DNA of 64,000 nt from the NCBI GenBank assembly GCA_905183005.1, contig CAJJDO010000007.1, positions 861,736-925,735 of the forward strand, in the 5' to 3' direction. Source of the DNA: Paramecium pentaurelia. Its lineage: Eukaryota; Ciliophora; Oligohymenophorea; Peniculida; Parameciidae. Under the pieces are notes generated by a model. The model had not been told where the DNA came from and ran no database searches. It worked only from the letters and a program-made list of their open reading frames with translations. Made by a program: the position numbers and the translations under genes. Shown piece by piece: positions 13,321-26,086 of this stretch. Every line of letters begins with the position of its first letter. The first letter of the stretch is position 1.

Positions 13321-15418
13321 TCATTCATTTGGTTTATTAAACCCATTAGATTAATTTTCTAAACCACTTTCTCTTCTCACTCCATCCATTAATTAATTTC
13401 TTAGATTTCGAGACTCTAATTGTGCTTTCTATAATTATTCCTCTAAATTATTGTTTTATTCAATTATATCCTCCAATTGTTCATTCAATTTATTAATCTC
13501 TTCTTTATAACCTTAAAATTTCTTTATTACATCCAAATACCTTCTGCCTTTGATTATTCCTTTTAAGCTCTCTCATTTTATTTCTCACAATTTGATACAC
13601 TCTTTACATATTTTTCCTTCCAACTTTCAATCTCTCTTAAATTCTCTTAAATTTTCAATTCCTAAAATTATTTATCCTTCTTTAAATTCTCTACTGTAAC
13701 TTTTATTTTCTCCATTTAATTATTAATCTATTCTTTTTCAATTAACAAATCTATTATTAAATATGATTTATTAATACTTGCAATTTTATTTTCCAAAGCT
13801 TTAATTTCATTTTAATATCTTTATGCTTGAGATTTTAACTTATTTTATTCAATTTATGAACTCTTCATTTATTCTTGATATGGTCTTTAATTTTCATTAA
13901 ATTGTTTTTATTAATTAAAAAGTTCCATTTTCATTTAATCTTGAACTTATTTGACTTCCTAAGCACATTCTAATTTAATTTATTAAATTGCATTATCTTT
14001 CTCATAAATAGCCTATTTGATTTATTCTTACAATTGATTTATTTTTTAATTCTTCTCTTTAATTTCTATATTCAATAAGTCAATCTTTTCTTATAATTTC
14101 TTAATTTTATTATCTTATTCTGTTAATTTGGTTTGTTCCACTCTTAATTTTAGATCATCCATACTCTTCTCTCTAACTCTAGTTGGTAGTTATTTCAATT
14201 TTTATTATAACTCTTCTATTTTAGTTTCATTAATTTATTGAATTTCTAATAATTTAACATTGGTCTATTCTAATTCAGATATTTTCTCTTTGTTATTAAT
14301 TTCATCTTTTCTTATTCTTTATTACAATAAGAAATTCTATTCATTCAACTAATTGTTTTTTTTTAGCAATTTTTCATATTACAAATGGATGTCATCTACT
14401 TCTCCTTAAAGCGACTTATATTTTGATAAATTTAATTTTGATACTTCAGATTATAAATTTGAAATAGTATTTTTGGCTGATTTTAAATCATCTACTTAAA
14501 TATTATTTTGATTGTTCAAATTCTAATTTGTCTTTAAATTTTCAATAATTTCTATTTTCTCTTATAATTCCAATTTATTTTATTCCTTTAATTTTTATAT
14601 CTCTTTCTAATGATTTTCATTAATTATTTTAATCATTTTTTAAAACTTATCTTCTTATTAAAATTTAACTTCATTATTTTAATTTCCTATTGTTTTCTAT
14701 AAATTACCGTTTTCCTCCAAGAGTAATTATATTTTGCTTGTTAAATTTTAAATCTTCAATTATAAATCACCATTTTATAGAGTTAAAATTTCAATCTCCT
14801 TTCCTCTCTTATTTTCAAGTACACCTAATTAATCATCAGTTGAACATTGTTTTTCTAGATTAGTAAATTTATCTCTTAAATCTTCTATAAGATGATTTCT
14901 ATCCTTGAGTTAATCTTCAACTTAATGTAACTAATTATTTACTTTAATTTGATTACTTTGATTTTATATGATTAGATTTCATCATTTAATCTTTTTTCAC
15001 AAATAAAACGATCTCGTACTTATTATTCCAATTTCTAAATAGTATCTATCATATCCATCTATTAATTATTTCTTTACATCTCTAATAATTACACTACTTT
15101 ATCATTCTCCTCCAACAATATTCCTATTTACTGATCTTTCTTCTCTCCTAATAATCTCATCTATCTAACATCATTCAATGCATCCTCAAATTATCTACCT
15201 ATTTTATATGTCTCCTAAGATGCTTCATCCAATTAGCATTAATATTTCTAAATAACATTTTCTTATTATTTCAATTTCAATTCCAACTCAGAGATTCTCC
15301 TTTCCAAAACTTTTCTAGCTGTAAATTCTTTGGAAATATCTGAAACTTCCTTAATTACTCTTGCAGGACTTTAATGTTAAGCTATTTGAATCCCACTATT
15401 TTTTCCATGAATACTCAT
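13321..15418 (-). CDS. Long coiled-coil protein
   Basis: Unrecognised. Roughly 690 residues, almost all predicted helix with heptad-like leucines and high Glu, Lys and Gln. The N-terminus (MSIHGKNSGIQIAQHQ) is short and non-coiled. It is followed by KVLERRISELELKLKQQ and repeated stretches of the kind LEENDKVVQLLEMQ. The C-terminus becomes polar (RESGLENQSNGF) before TGA at 13323-13321. No motor, zinc finger or membrane segment was seen. Proteins like this are abundant in ciliate basal bodies and cortical fibres, but that is only a class-level suggestion. It lies between NOC2 (82 bp upstream) and the PTB-like gene (36 bp downstream), all on the minus strand. Confidence 0.75.
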
Positions 15419-15500
15419 TTACAACTGCAGATTTATTAATAAAATATTTAATATTATCATATATATATATATTTGAAGATTTAATTACTATAAACAAAAT

Positions 15501-17144
15501 TCAATTATCAGAATCATCATCTTAATTATCTTATTCCTCTACTTCCTCTTAATAATTTTCAGGATCTCCCTCATATTCACTTAAACCTTCATAATCTTCT
15601 TAAGCAACATCATCTTTTTTCTTATCCTCCTTATACTTTCTTATTTCATCTAATACAAATTCTTATTCCTTTTCATCATCAATCTCTTATTCTGATTCTT
15701 CAAGTTCTTCACCTGCTTATTATCTCTATTTCTCAGACATAACCTTTTATTTAATCAATTCCTCCTATTCATAAATCAATCTTTAAGCTTCACTCTATAA
15801 ATTACTTTCTCCCTTTTCTCCTTTATTATGTTATTCTATTAATCTAATTAAATCCTTAACTTTTATTTTATTCCCCACAAAACCAAAATCTTCTGAAATT
15901 CTTTTCAATTATTTTTCTAAAAATAAAGTGTATTCATAGAACCATTTTTCATTTGAGAATATTGATAAGTAAATTATGATCTTATTAACAATCTATTAAC
16001 AAAAGTCAGCCCAAAAAGTTCCAGATTATTTATACTTAGGTTTAATAGATATATTGATCTAAAAATCATAAGGCTTAACACTGCTCTTCAATTTTCTTCT
16101 CTTTAATTCTGCACAATTCAACATTCTAAGTGTATAATTCAACAGATTTTAATTGACCTTATAAATCTAAGACACTTTAATTAGTATATCAATCAATTAT
16201 AATTAGAAAGTGTAATTGTCTATACAAGGATAAAAATCTAAGATAGATTAAGCTATTTGAATAAATGGAGGCATTAAATCAGCTAATTAATTCTCTCTTT
16301 TATGAGTGCATATTACTTATGCCCATAATTTAAGGACATTTAAAGTTTATTAATTGTATATAGATTATACATTTTATTAATTCTTAGAAACACTAGCATC
16401 TCTAATCTTTTTCACCAATTTTTATAAACTTAAATACACTACTTAATAAGCTTGATTCATATTCATATTACATAATTCAGTAATACAATTAATCATGAAA
16501 TTAATTGCTTCATAATTCCTCCAAAGTACATGTTTAGCTGAATCCAAATACTTCTCATAAAATTTCTATATTATATATATAAATCTATATACTTTCAAAA
16601 TATCCTATTGTTAATGATCAGCCATTGATTAAAATACTTTTCTTATCTACAAAAATGATTGCAATTTGATTTATAATGATAAGTGATCACCCCATATTTA
16701 TATTAATAATTTCAATGCTTTCTTTTACAAACTATCAAAAGCTGTCAATACAACATTTAAATGTTCTAATGCTCGTATAACAAATAGAATGGTTTCCTCT
16801 TATGCCTCTTATGTTTCTATAGTATGTTCCAAAAAATTCATTGATTTTATAAGAAATCCTCTTATGATAACTTAATGAATATGAGACTCAATATGTTCTC
16901 TCTTAAATGTATCAGCATAATCAACTTTATAAAAATCTCTCAATATATTTGGAAGTTCTAATAAAGAAAATCTTATAATTTTTGAGTAATCTTCAGGTTC
17001 CTTACAATACTTTGTAATAACTTAATCTGGTTATTCTTCATCTTAATCTCCTTAAGAAGCAAGTCTAAAAAGCTTGATTATTAATGATATGCTCTTGAAA
17101 TTTGGAGACTCTGTGAGTTTCTCAAAGAGTTGATTAATAATCAT
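15501..17144 (-). CDS. NOC2: Nucleolar complex protein 2 (NOC2) homologue
   Basis: An intronless 547-aa frame. NOC2 signatures are present in order: a helical segment ending LEHLNVVLTAFDSLQKKALK, YQVVYLSLQKLVKKIRDA, SIYNQQTLNVLKLWAQVI, then LIDILIKVSQIYK and KPYDFQINI. The tail of about 120 residues is strongly acidic. In other eukaryotes NOC2 pairs with NOC1 or NOC3 and accompanies pre-60S ribosomal particles from nucleolus to nucleoplasm. The protein is shorter than the animal form (about 750 aa), lacking a long charged N-terminus. The ATG at 17144 lies only 9 bp from the ATG of the divergent kinesin gene, and the next in-frame Met is about 100 residues in, so this start is probably right. 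Confidence 0.88.
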
Positions 17145-17153
17145 TAATTAAAT

Positions 17154-19564
17154 ATGTTACTTGATAACATTAAAGTATGTAGTAATTATATATATATCAG
17201 GTTGCCATTCGTATTCGACCCTTCACAAATAGAGAATTGGAGATTTCTGACATTACAACTCTCTTATGTTTGGATAAAGAAACCATATCTACTATCCCTC
17301 CTATAGAAGCTGGAATCAAGTAAAATTAAAAAACATATAAATTCAATTGGGTTTTTGATAGAATGATATCACAAAAGGAAATCTTTGAAACTACACTTGA
17401 ATATTAGGTCCTTTCAGTACTTGATGGAATTAATTTTACTATAATGAGTTATGGAGCATCAGGTTCTGGTAAATCACATATGTATAATATATATATTAAA
17501 ATACTAGATTAGCTAAGTATACTGAAGATTATGGATTAATGATTCGTTCTATTAATAAAATCTTTTAAACCATCTAAAATAAGAAAAGATAAATTGTTAT
17601 TAAATTTTCATATGTGGAAATCTCACAAGAGTAACTCTATGATTTATTAAATAATATGAATACCAATCTAGATATTAGAGATGATTAAGAGAGAGGTGTA
17701 GTTATTCATGGAATAAAAGAAATGGAGATTGCTAGCACATAAGAATTGATTCAATTAATTTAAATAGCTAAGAAGTAAAAATCATTAAAATAACATGAAT
17801 TACTCATATTCTCACTTTATATTTAAGATCATCCAGAAGGATAATTTGTTGTATCTAAATTGATATTTGCTGATCTTGGATGGGTTGAGAGAGGTGGATA
17901 AAAGAAAAAAAATATTTCTTTATAGGTTCTCAATAATTGCATTTAACTTTTGCATGAAGCAAAGAAAAAGAATATTCAAACATTCATTCCTTATAGAAAT
18001 AGCAAATTAACTAGATTATTAAAAGAATCATTAGGAGGGAATTCAAAAACTCTAATGATTTCATGTGTAAGTCCTGCTATATTAGGTTATGAAGATACTA
18101 TACAAACATTAGAATATAGTCAAATGGCTACTACTATTGTAAATTAGACTTCAATTAAAGTATTTTAGTAAAATGAATAATAAATAATTATGGAATAAAC
18201 TAATTATGATCTAGTTAATCAAAATGAAGAATTAAAAAAATAATTAAATAAATAAAGTTAGAAATAAAATGAAATTATTTAAAAGGAATAATTAGAGAAA
18301 AATATCATTTAACATTTTAATAGAGAATCTTAAATGCAAGAAGATATATTTAAAATATAATTATAAATAGAATAAATGAAATTAGATATTAAAGACAAAT
18401 AATAATTATTAGATAAAATAGATTAATAAGATAGGAAAAAGTATAATCAATTAAAAGATGAAATAGAAAATGATTAAGAAAAAGTTGATCTTCAAGAAAA
18501 TGAAATTAAAAAGTTACAAAAATAAATTAATGATTTTACTATACAAAGGAAAGCATTATAAGATGTATAATCTTTATTCATTATAGAATATCAAATAAAA
18601 TAATTTAGTTGATTTTGATAAGCTATATCTAACTAATCTAATTGAAAAGTATATTCTTAAATTGTAATTACAAGAAATCAAATCAAAAGAGTCTATCTAT
18701 TAATTACATCAACAAGAATAAGAGAAGATACTTTCCCTTCAAAATAACTAAATCACTTTAAGAGATCGAATCATAGAAGAATAAAGAAAATAAATAACAT
18801 AAAATTAAAAATTAAATTCAACCAAACGTTATACTAAAAGTGATGGAAACAATCAATTAATTTCTAATACTAAATCTTAATTTAAACTAAATCCTATCCT
18901 CCCAAAGGTTTCAGGTATTACTTATTTTAATAATTCATTAGATAAATAAAATAACCAAGAACCCTACTTGTACAGATAAAGCTCTTCAAGATAATTATTA
19001 TAGACTCCTTAATTATAAACTCCAAAAAAGGAATTAAGATCAAATTCTAGATCATAATCTAAATCTAAATCAAGAGAAAAATTCAAAACCAAAAAAACAA
19101 ATAAAAATATTATTGATAATTTATCAACACCTCAAATTCATAGGTATAATGCTTTGGATAGAGCTTCTCCTTCAAAATTAATTGATTCAAAATCTATGGT
19201 TGCATTTCCTCTAATTTAATCAAATAGAAGTGTAACCAAATTTGTATATGATTGGAGAAGTGGAGGTTATAAGTTTTTAGAAGAGTAGACCGTATTACCT
19301 TCATAAATATAAAAACAATAATAAAAATAAATTCCTATTGATTCAGATAGATCTTTTATAATAAATACTAGTAGAGGTAAAAATAGCATAATTGCAATAT
19401 TAGGATCTTCAGTATATAAGAATCATGTCAAATAGAATCTACTTTTGCCTGGTAAATTAAATGAATCAATTTATGTTAAAGGATTTATTAATAAAGAAAT
19501 AGAAATGAAAATGAAATTGCATTAGCTAAACTTAAAAATGAAGAAAGTATCCTAAAAAAAATGA
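17154..19564 (+). CDS. Kinesin-like motor protein with degenerate switch motifs
   Basis: The N-terminal motor domain begins MLLDNIK. A 26-nt intron (17175-17200) then leads into VAIRIRPFTNRELE. The P-loop is GASGSGKSH, with another intron directly after it. The end of the motor reads PYRNSKLTRLLKESLGGNSK and ISCVSPA, close to canonical. Switch I, normally NxxSSRSH, appears as KSLKQHELLIFSL, and switch II, normally DLAGSE, as DLGWVERGG, so ATP hydrolysis may be impaired. A coiled-coil stalk rich in Gln follows, an intron near 18560, and a basic Ser-rich tail. Kinesins bind microtubules; the cargo is unknown. The C-terminus is ambiguous: the frame used here stops at 19562-19564, whereas a neighbouring frame stays open about 125 bp further. 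Length is about 780 aa. Confidence 0.85.
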
Positions 19565-20289
19565 TTAATCTTTTTATTAACTTATTTTTTAACATTCTCA
19601 ATATCTAATTAACAATCCCGAAATATATATAAATAATTATATTATTCATAATTATTGTAAAATATATATTATGATTATTAATATTGTGAATTACATTAAA
19701 AAATTTACTATCTTCTTAAGTAAAATAGAATGATAAATTAATTTCAATAAAAATAGATAGAATTTAATGAATTTTAAGTTTTTTTAAGTTAAGATGGGCT
19801 TTTTCTATTGCTTTGTTATAATTAAAATTTTTTAGAAAATATTCTTGAGCTTAGTAATAAAATTTCAAATTAATTATGAAATACTTAAATATACAATATT
19901 GGAATTAGTTTAATGTTAACTTTCTATATTTTTATTGTTATTAAAATCTATAATAACATCAAATTAGATAAGTAATTAATTGTAAAAAAGAATTTAATTT
20001 TGATTATAAGTTTAATTGAGAATGTTCTAAAAATATCAATATATATGTTAAAATTTATCAAGTATAGTATTTTTATTAAGAAATTTAGGATTAGAACTTG
20101 TGAAATAGATATATAATTTTTAAATGATTTAATTAGAATAGTATTTGTAATATAATTGTATTTATACTTACAGATTAAATTGAATTATAATGATATGAAT
20201 AAAGTAAAATATGTATATTATTTGGAACATTTAAGTTTTTTTTCAAAATTTTTATTGTCTATTTTAACAATATTTAGAATAATTAAAAT
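19565..20289 (+). other. Intergenic, no feature seen
   Basis: About 725 bp of very AT-rich sequence between the kinesin stop and the channel start, both on the plus strand. One frame remains open for about 125 bp after the kinesin stop and could be an alternative end of that gene. I see no convincing ORF, tRNA or inverted repeat in the rest. Confidence 0.5.
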
Positions 20290-23200
20290 ATGAGTGTTAG
20301 ATCATTAAGACATTCACAAAATAGTGCAAGGAAAAACAAAACTGAACCTGACAAGCTTAGCAAATTCTATTAAAATGATATGAGAGGTACTTAAAAATTA
20401 AATGTTACTTAAGGTCCATTCAAATATGAACCTCTTTAAAATATTGCACATCCAATATAACCTGAAGATGATATTTCAATTAAAGATCCAACATTAAAAA
20501 CAGTTGATAAATCAAGGATTTCTTAATCATTTTTTCAAAATAACTCTCCATAACTAAGTTTTAGATCAAAGACTTATAAAAGTGAACCAGAGGAGAGTCC
20601 ATTTGTTTTAAGTTTTCCACCTAAATAATAAGAGAATATACGTAGAAGAACTAAGAGCAGATAAATATTTAACTTTGTAGAGAGATTAAGAAGAAAGTTT
20701 AGAATAGATAATATGGCTAAGAAATTTTAATACTTATATGATTAAGAAAACAATTTCATAGATTATAGTTGTAATGATAATATAATATAAAGAGGGACCT
20801 TATTGCCATCTTCTAGAATATTGTAATGTTGGAATGTTACGTTCTTTATTTTATTGCATGTGATACTGGTTTTTATTCCTTTGTCAACAGCTTTGGAAAT
20901 GTAGGATATTAATTATATCTGTGTGGGATTCAAATTAATAGATGTTGGAATATAATTATGTAGTTCGTTCACTTAGAATGGTTTATTGATAACAAATTTC
21001 AAATAAATATCGCTTAGATACTATAAATAGTTTTTGTGTTATGATGCAGTATATATTTATATATATATAATAGTTTACAATAATAGGATTTATATTTTTG
21101 AATACATTGCCATAAACAATTAAATTCTATGTACTTACATTAATACTTGTAAGTTAAATTAGAAGGTATTATGAGATAGAAATATTTTTAAAATTGTAAG
21201 TAAATAATATATTATTTAGTGAATATAATTTATTCTCTCCTCATTTATAGATTATTAATAGTCTTATTAAGATAATCTTACTTATTCATATCATAACTTG
21301 TTATTAATATGGATTATTTTATCATAGTAATATATTATTTGATTCATATATGTCTACTTTTAGTATAGTGATTTCTATTTATACATTTAATTCAAATTAC
21401 ACACCTATTGATTAGAATGAAATGATATTTTACAGTTGTGTTGCATTTAGTTCAATCCTTAGTTTTGCATTTTTATTAACTTAATGTTTATATCTATTTA
21501 AAAATGCAAGATTTGCTACTTAACTTAGTGAATTTTTGGCTATTAATAAATTAGATTCAAATTTGAAATGCAAAATCATTAATCACATATTAAATCAACC
21601 TAAATTTTATCATAATTAATTTGTATCCAAATTATCAGGTTAATTATTATAAGAATTTAATACAATTTAAAGATTTTAATTACTTACTAAATATTTTAAA
21701 TATTATAATCAACATACTATATAAACTTTAATTAATTTTAGTGAAGATTTTATATGTCAACCTAATTAAATTATAGTAACAGAATCAGAATATGATGATT
21801 GTTCGTTGTACTTTATAGTCGAAGGCAATTTTAAAATTGTCAACAAGATGGGAGTCTAACTCTAAATTTTGGGAGTAATATAGTAAATAATTTTATCAGC
21901 CAGAATAAACGTTTGGTGAAATCTCATTTTATACTCAATTGCCTAGATCTGCTACCGTTGTAAGTGAAGGAGTCTGTAGGTTGTTGAGAATAAGAAGAGA
22001 TGTCTTTCTAAAATTATTAACATTTAGTGATAAAGTAATTAATAGATTTATTATAATTTATAGTAATATTTCTATAGTATGAAAGACAGAATTCTTATAC
22101 ATAAAGATTTACCATGTTAATGTTTTTGTTGTTCTTCTTATGATCATTTAATTACTAAATGTCCTATGTTAACTTTTAGACCAGACAGAGAAAAAGTTAT
22201 AAAATCTTTAATATATCCTAGAAGAAATATGAGATAAGAATGTATGAATATACTAAAAATTATTAAGATAAAAGAAGAATGGGAAAGGATACAAAAGCAT
22301 ATGAATTTGTTAAAGATGCTGAAGCAAATCAAGATTATTTGTTATAATTATTTTCTGATAATCATTTTCAATCCTCAAATTAATTTAGTCAATCTAATCT
22401 ACCATATGATGATGTTTATATTAAAGATAGTTATGCATCTGCTTAAAGTTTTAGTAGAGTAAGTAGAGAAAAATCATTATTGAAAAGTACATCATTATTG
22501 AAAGAGAAATCAATACATGATTAATAATAATCTATAATGAATGATGTGTAAAATATATCAATTATCATTTTTATAGTAGTTATTTAGATACAACTGATAA
22601 ATAATATATATAACATTAAGGAGAAATGGATGATGAAAAATTTATCAGTCTAGTAAGGAAGGATTAATAGAAAAATACTTTTGCAACTGCTGGATTTGGA
22701 AATGCAGGATAATAATCAATTAAAGATTAAAAATCATTAAATATTATTGTAGAAAATGAAAGTTCAGAAAATTCTCCATCTTTAGAAAATGCTTTGGATT
22801 TAACTAATTAATTATAAAGAAATAAAGATCCAAAATTAACATTCAATTATAATTTTGATAATCAAATGAATGATTTATAGAACAAGTATTAACAATATTA
22901 AAGAAATGCAACTGAATCTAATCATTCAATGGTGAGATAAGAAAATCGACAACCTTCTATTCGATAGAATTCTTCAAGATCTTAAACTTATAGTCCTATA
23001 ACATCTAATAATATTACAGCCAATTCATATAGATCTTAAATGAAATAAAATGATAATACCTAATCAGCCTCAGGTCTTCATAGAAGGTTTCTATTAATTA
23101 TTCAAATATTTTAGATCAATATCAGGAGTTATTAGATAATATACTGACAGTCCAGAAATCTAAAGTAAAAGAGGAACCAATAGAAAAAAATCAACTAAAA

Positions 23201-23560
23201 CAGGAACTAAGATCTCGATAGCTCATTCACAATTTTAACCATTCAGTGGATTCGATGTATATTTAAAATAACTTATAATAATATAGAATCCAATTGGATT
23301 TAGTCTAGGAGACAATGATTTTGAAAAGCTATACTTATTTGAAATCTATCTGCCTTATAATAATTATGATGTTGTTATTTATAAGTAAATATTATATTTT
23401 AATTTAATTTAGATTCAATTAATTTAATAGAAATAAACAATTAAAAAGATTATCTAGATATTTCTTTTCATTTAAATTAGCATAATAGATATAAAAATTA
23501 AAAGCTAAGTAATTATTATTAAATAATTATTTAAGATAACACAATACCTTATAGAATTGA
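20290..23560 (+). CDS. Cyclic-nucleotide-binding ion channel, CNG/HCN type
   Basis: The cytosolic N-terminus of about 170 residues carries the motif FVERLRRKFRIDNMAKKFQ, frequent in ciliate channels of this class. Several hydrophobic segments follow from about 20820 to 21490 (CWNVTFFILLHVILVFIPL is the first). A C-linker comes next, then a cyclic-nucleotide-binding domain with YFIVEGNFKIV and FGEISFYTQLPRSATVVSEG, the phosphate-binding cassette with its Arg. The long C-terminus is polar, rich in Asn, Gln and Ser. The region expected to hold the K+ filter reads YTFNSNYTPIDQNEMIF with no GYG. Several introns are present, including one with long TA runs near 21045-21075, so exon boundaries in the membrane region are approximate. 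The last intron joins VVIYK to FNQFNRNKQ. It would act in the plasma or ciliary membrane downstream of cAMP or cGMP. Confidence 0.8.
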
Positions 23561-23602
23561 ATAATTTATATATAGATATATATAATTTTGGGATATTAAA
23601 AT

Positions 23603-24408
23603 TCAATCTTGCATTTAGTGTCTTAATTTTTATTTCTTCTCAACTTATTTATCATAATCTTCAATAAACTTATCAAAGGCAGCTGGATCTACAACTAAAA
23701 GTTTAGAAAAACTATAAAGCCATTCATCAATATTGACCTAAATAAAGATTATTACATATGTTAATGTACTCCTCTTTCAGGATTGCATAATGCAACTGAT
23801 TTAATGAAATCCTTAGCATCTTTTTCAGCTTAATTATCAGTAATAGTATCTTCAATATATTTATTAAATTTCACTGCCTTAGCATGATCTATGTATTTAG
23901 AATTATCATAATCAATATCCTCAAAAATTGCTTATAGTTTTTATTTTTAAGATTATTTTAAAACATTAAAGGCTTTACTTTCTGCTGTTAAATTATTAAT
24001 AAGTGTTCTGATTTCTGTGATTCCATCTCCAGGTCTAAATTATTTATATTATTATTAAATTACCTTTATCCTGATTGGTTCTTTAAATTTGGATCAGCTT
24101 AATTAATAACAAGTAATAAAACAATTTCTTTATTCATTTTCTCAGCTGCCAAATGTAATGGTCCTGATCCTTATGCATTATACACTTCCAAAGATGCATC
24201 ATTCTAAATTAGAAATCTAACAATTTCCAAATGATTGTGCATAATAGCCAAGAACATAGCAGTATTTCCTTAAAATCTAATTTAACTAAATACCTTCTTT
24301 ATCTTGATAATTGATATCAACATTCCCTTAAACTATGGCTCTTTTTATCTCTTCTAAAGAACCCTTTTAAGCATAAGTAAGGAATTATTCATTATGAAAA
24401 GTTTCCAT
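23603..24408 (-). CDS. Ankyrin-repeat protein with EF-hand-like C-terminus
   Basis: About 240 aa. It starts METFHNEQFLTYAQKGSLEE, the usual lead-in to ankyrin repeats. Repeats follow: VDINYQDKEG, GNTAMFLAIMHNHLEIVRFL, GSGPLHLAAEKMNKEIVLLL and ADPNLKNQSG. The C-terminal half contains FEDIDYDNSKYIDHAKAVKF, which resembles an EF-hand loop (D-x-D-x-S-x-Y-I), and later a helical segment VNIDEWLYSFSKLL, which could be a second, weaker hand. Introns of 17-34 nt interrupt it, including one just before VNIDEW. Ankyrin repeats bind protein partners; calcium binding is inference. The channel gene ends 42 bp away on the opposite strand. Confidence 0.8.
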
Positions 24409-24777
24409 TTATTTTTTATTATTATAAATAATAGATTATAATTGTCAAAACACTTATATATTCATTAATATTAAGGAAATTTAAGACATTATATAGATTT
24501 ATAAAATGAAAGAATAAAATAGGATTTCATTCTAGAAATCTTATTTAATAACCATACTTAACTATTAAAAATTGGATGAAATACTAAGAAAGAGTAAGCA
24601 AATTTATATTGAAAAATTAAATTAAATTTTATAATAGTTGACATACTCTTTTATTAAGTCTCTATGATCTTTGAGATTACTAAATTATGTTATTTAATAT
24701 GTTATTTTATTTTTAATAATGATATTAATTTTGAAATGAGGATGCTGCTGTAAATATAAAATATGTTTTTAGAATAA
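24409..24777. other. Intergenic, no feature seen
   Basis: Roughly 370 bp between two minus-strand genes. It is AT-rich with no ORF carrying recognisable protein features; it presumably contains the promoter of the ankyrin gene and the 3' end of the MORN gene. Confidence 0.45.
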
Positions 24778-25595
24778 TCAATTGTGTTCTACATTTACTT
24801 CTTTCCTGTCATCTTTCCAGATCATAACTTCTTGATTTTCATTCCCAAATTTACTCACTGCATATCCATTTCTTTTATTATAGCTAAAACTTCCATTGTA
24901 ATAGGATTAATCCTCCCAAATAAATTTTCCTTTTCCATGCATTTTCCATTAATTTTCATGATAAATAGCTTATCCAAAATATTTTCCTTCTTTAAATGTG
25001 ATTTCCCCTTTAAAACTATCTTTATCTATAAAATTGCCAACCATTTTCCATTTATTTGTTTCATCTTATGATTCTATTTCTCCATTTCCACATAAAATAT
25101 TGTCTTTAAATTAACCTTTGCAATAATAAGAATTTTCAATATATATTGTACCTAATCCATTCATCTATCCATTTTCCCAATATCCTTCATATGATTAATT
25201 ATTTATTTTTTTCAATTTTCCATAACCATGGGGCTTACCTTTATCAAAATAACCATAATAGCATTCATAATAAGTTTAAGATGTTTATATATTATTCAAA
25301 TAGTATAGTGATAAACCTTTCCCTTGTAAGGAATTGTTTTACCAAACTCCTATCCTATATATGGTACCATCTTTAGATATCCATTCTCCTTTACCTTTAC
25401 GGAAAATACCATCACTTTCTCCCCTATAAAAACCATTTTATAAATTCTTAAATGAAGTATTTCTATCTATCTATTGATTCAATTTTGTCAATTCAACATC
25501 ACATTTGATATGCTCATTAATTATTGGCAATAAATTTTAGAAAAAACCTAAAATACTCAATACCAATATTTACATTCTGGAGAATTATAATTCAT
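24778..25595 (-). CDS. MORN-repeat protein
   Basis: 263 aa after removing a 26-nt intron close to the start, which joins MNYNSPEC to FFQNLLP. MORN units are clear: GFYRGESDGIFRKGKGEW, YYGYFDKGKPHGYGKL, YEGYWENGQMNGLGTIY, YCKGQFKDNILCGNGE, YFGQAIYHENQWKMHGKG and YYNGSFSYNKRNGYAV. MORN repeats form an elongated beta sheet that can bind phospholipids or act as a scaffold; in ciliates and apicomplexans they occur in cortical and basal-body structures and in PIP kinases. No kinase domain is attached here. The upstream 490 bp holds no gene. Confidence 0.85.
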
Positions 25596-26086
25596 TTTAT
25601 TTTAATGAAAATAAGTGTGAAAAAAAATAAATTCTATTTTTTAAGCTTTAGCATTCTCTATAAATTAGATTATTTTTATATTATTACATATGGTTTAGAT
25701 CATAAAATGACAGCTCTTAATTCACTCAAATTATTTATAGTTTATAATTGATTTTATATAATATAAGCCAAAAAAGAATAATATGTTGATCTATTCTGCT
25801 ATAAATAATTTGGATTTTAAAGAAGATAATAGATACTGTATGAAAGAGAAAAATATATTGAAATGAAGAATGAATAATATAAAAAAATGAGAATTTTTAA
25901 AGAATATTATAAATGATTGTATATTTTAATTAAGTTGGGTTCTGTTCATTTGAATTTTATAGAAAACATCAAAATATATATGGAAGGTTAATATTAGATG
26001 GAAATATTCATTAAGAATTAAAGATAATATTTAAAATCTATGAAATTTAAATATATTTTGATTGAGTGATTTTTATTTAGACATAT
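25596..26086. other. Intergenic, no feature seen
   Basis: About 490 bp between the start of the MORN gene and the end of the TAF8-like gene, both on the minus strand. Only short, low-complexity frames exist on either strand. It probably includes the MORN promoter. Confidence 0.45.

Noticed and set aside
24784..25751. Plus-strand frames of 75-95 codons
   Set aside because: Antisense shadows of the MORN gene, whose repeats are unmistakable on the minus strand.
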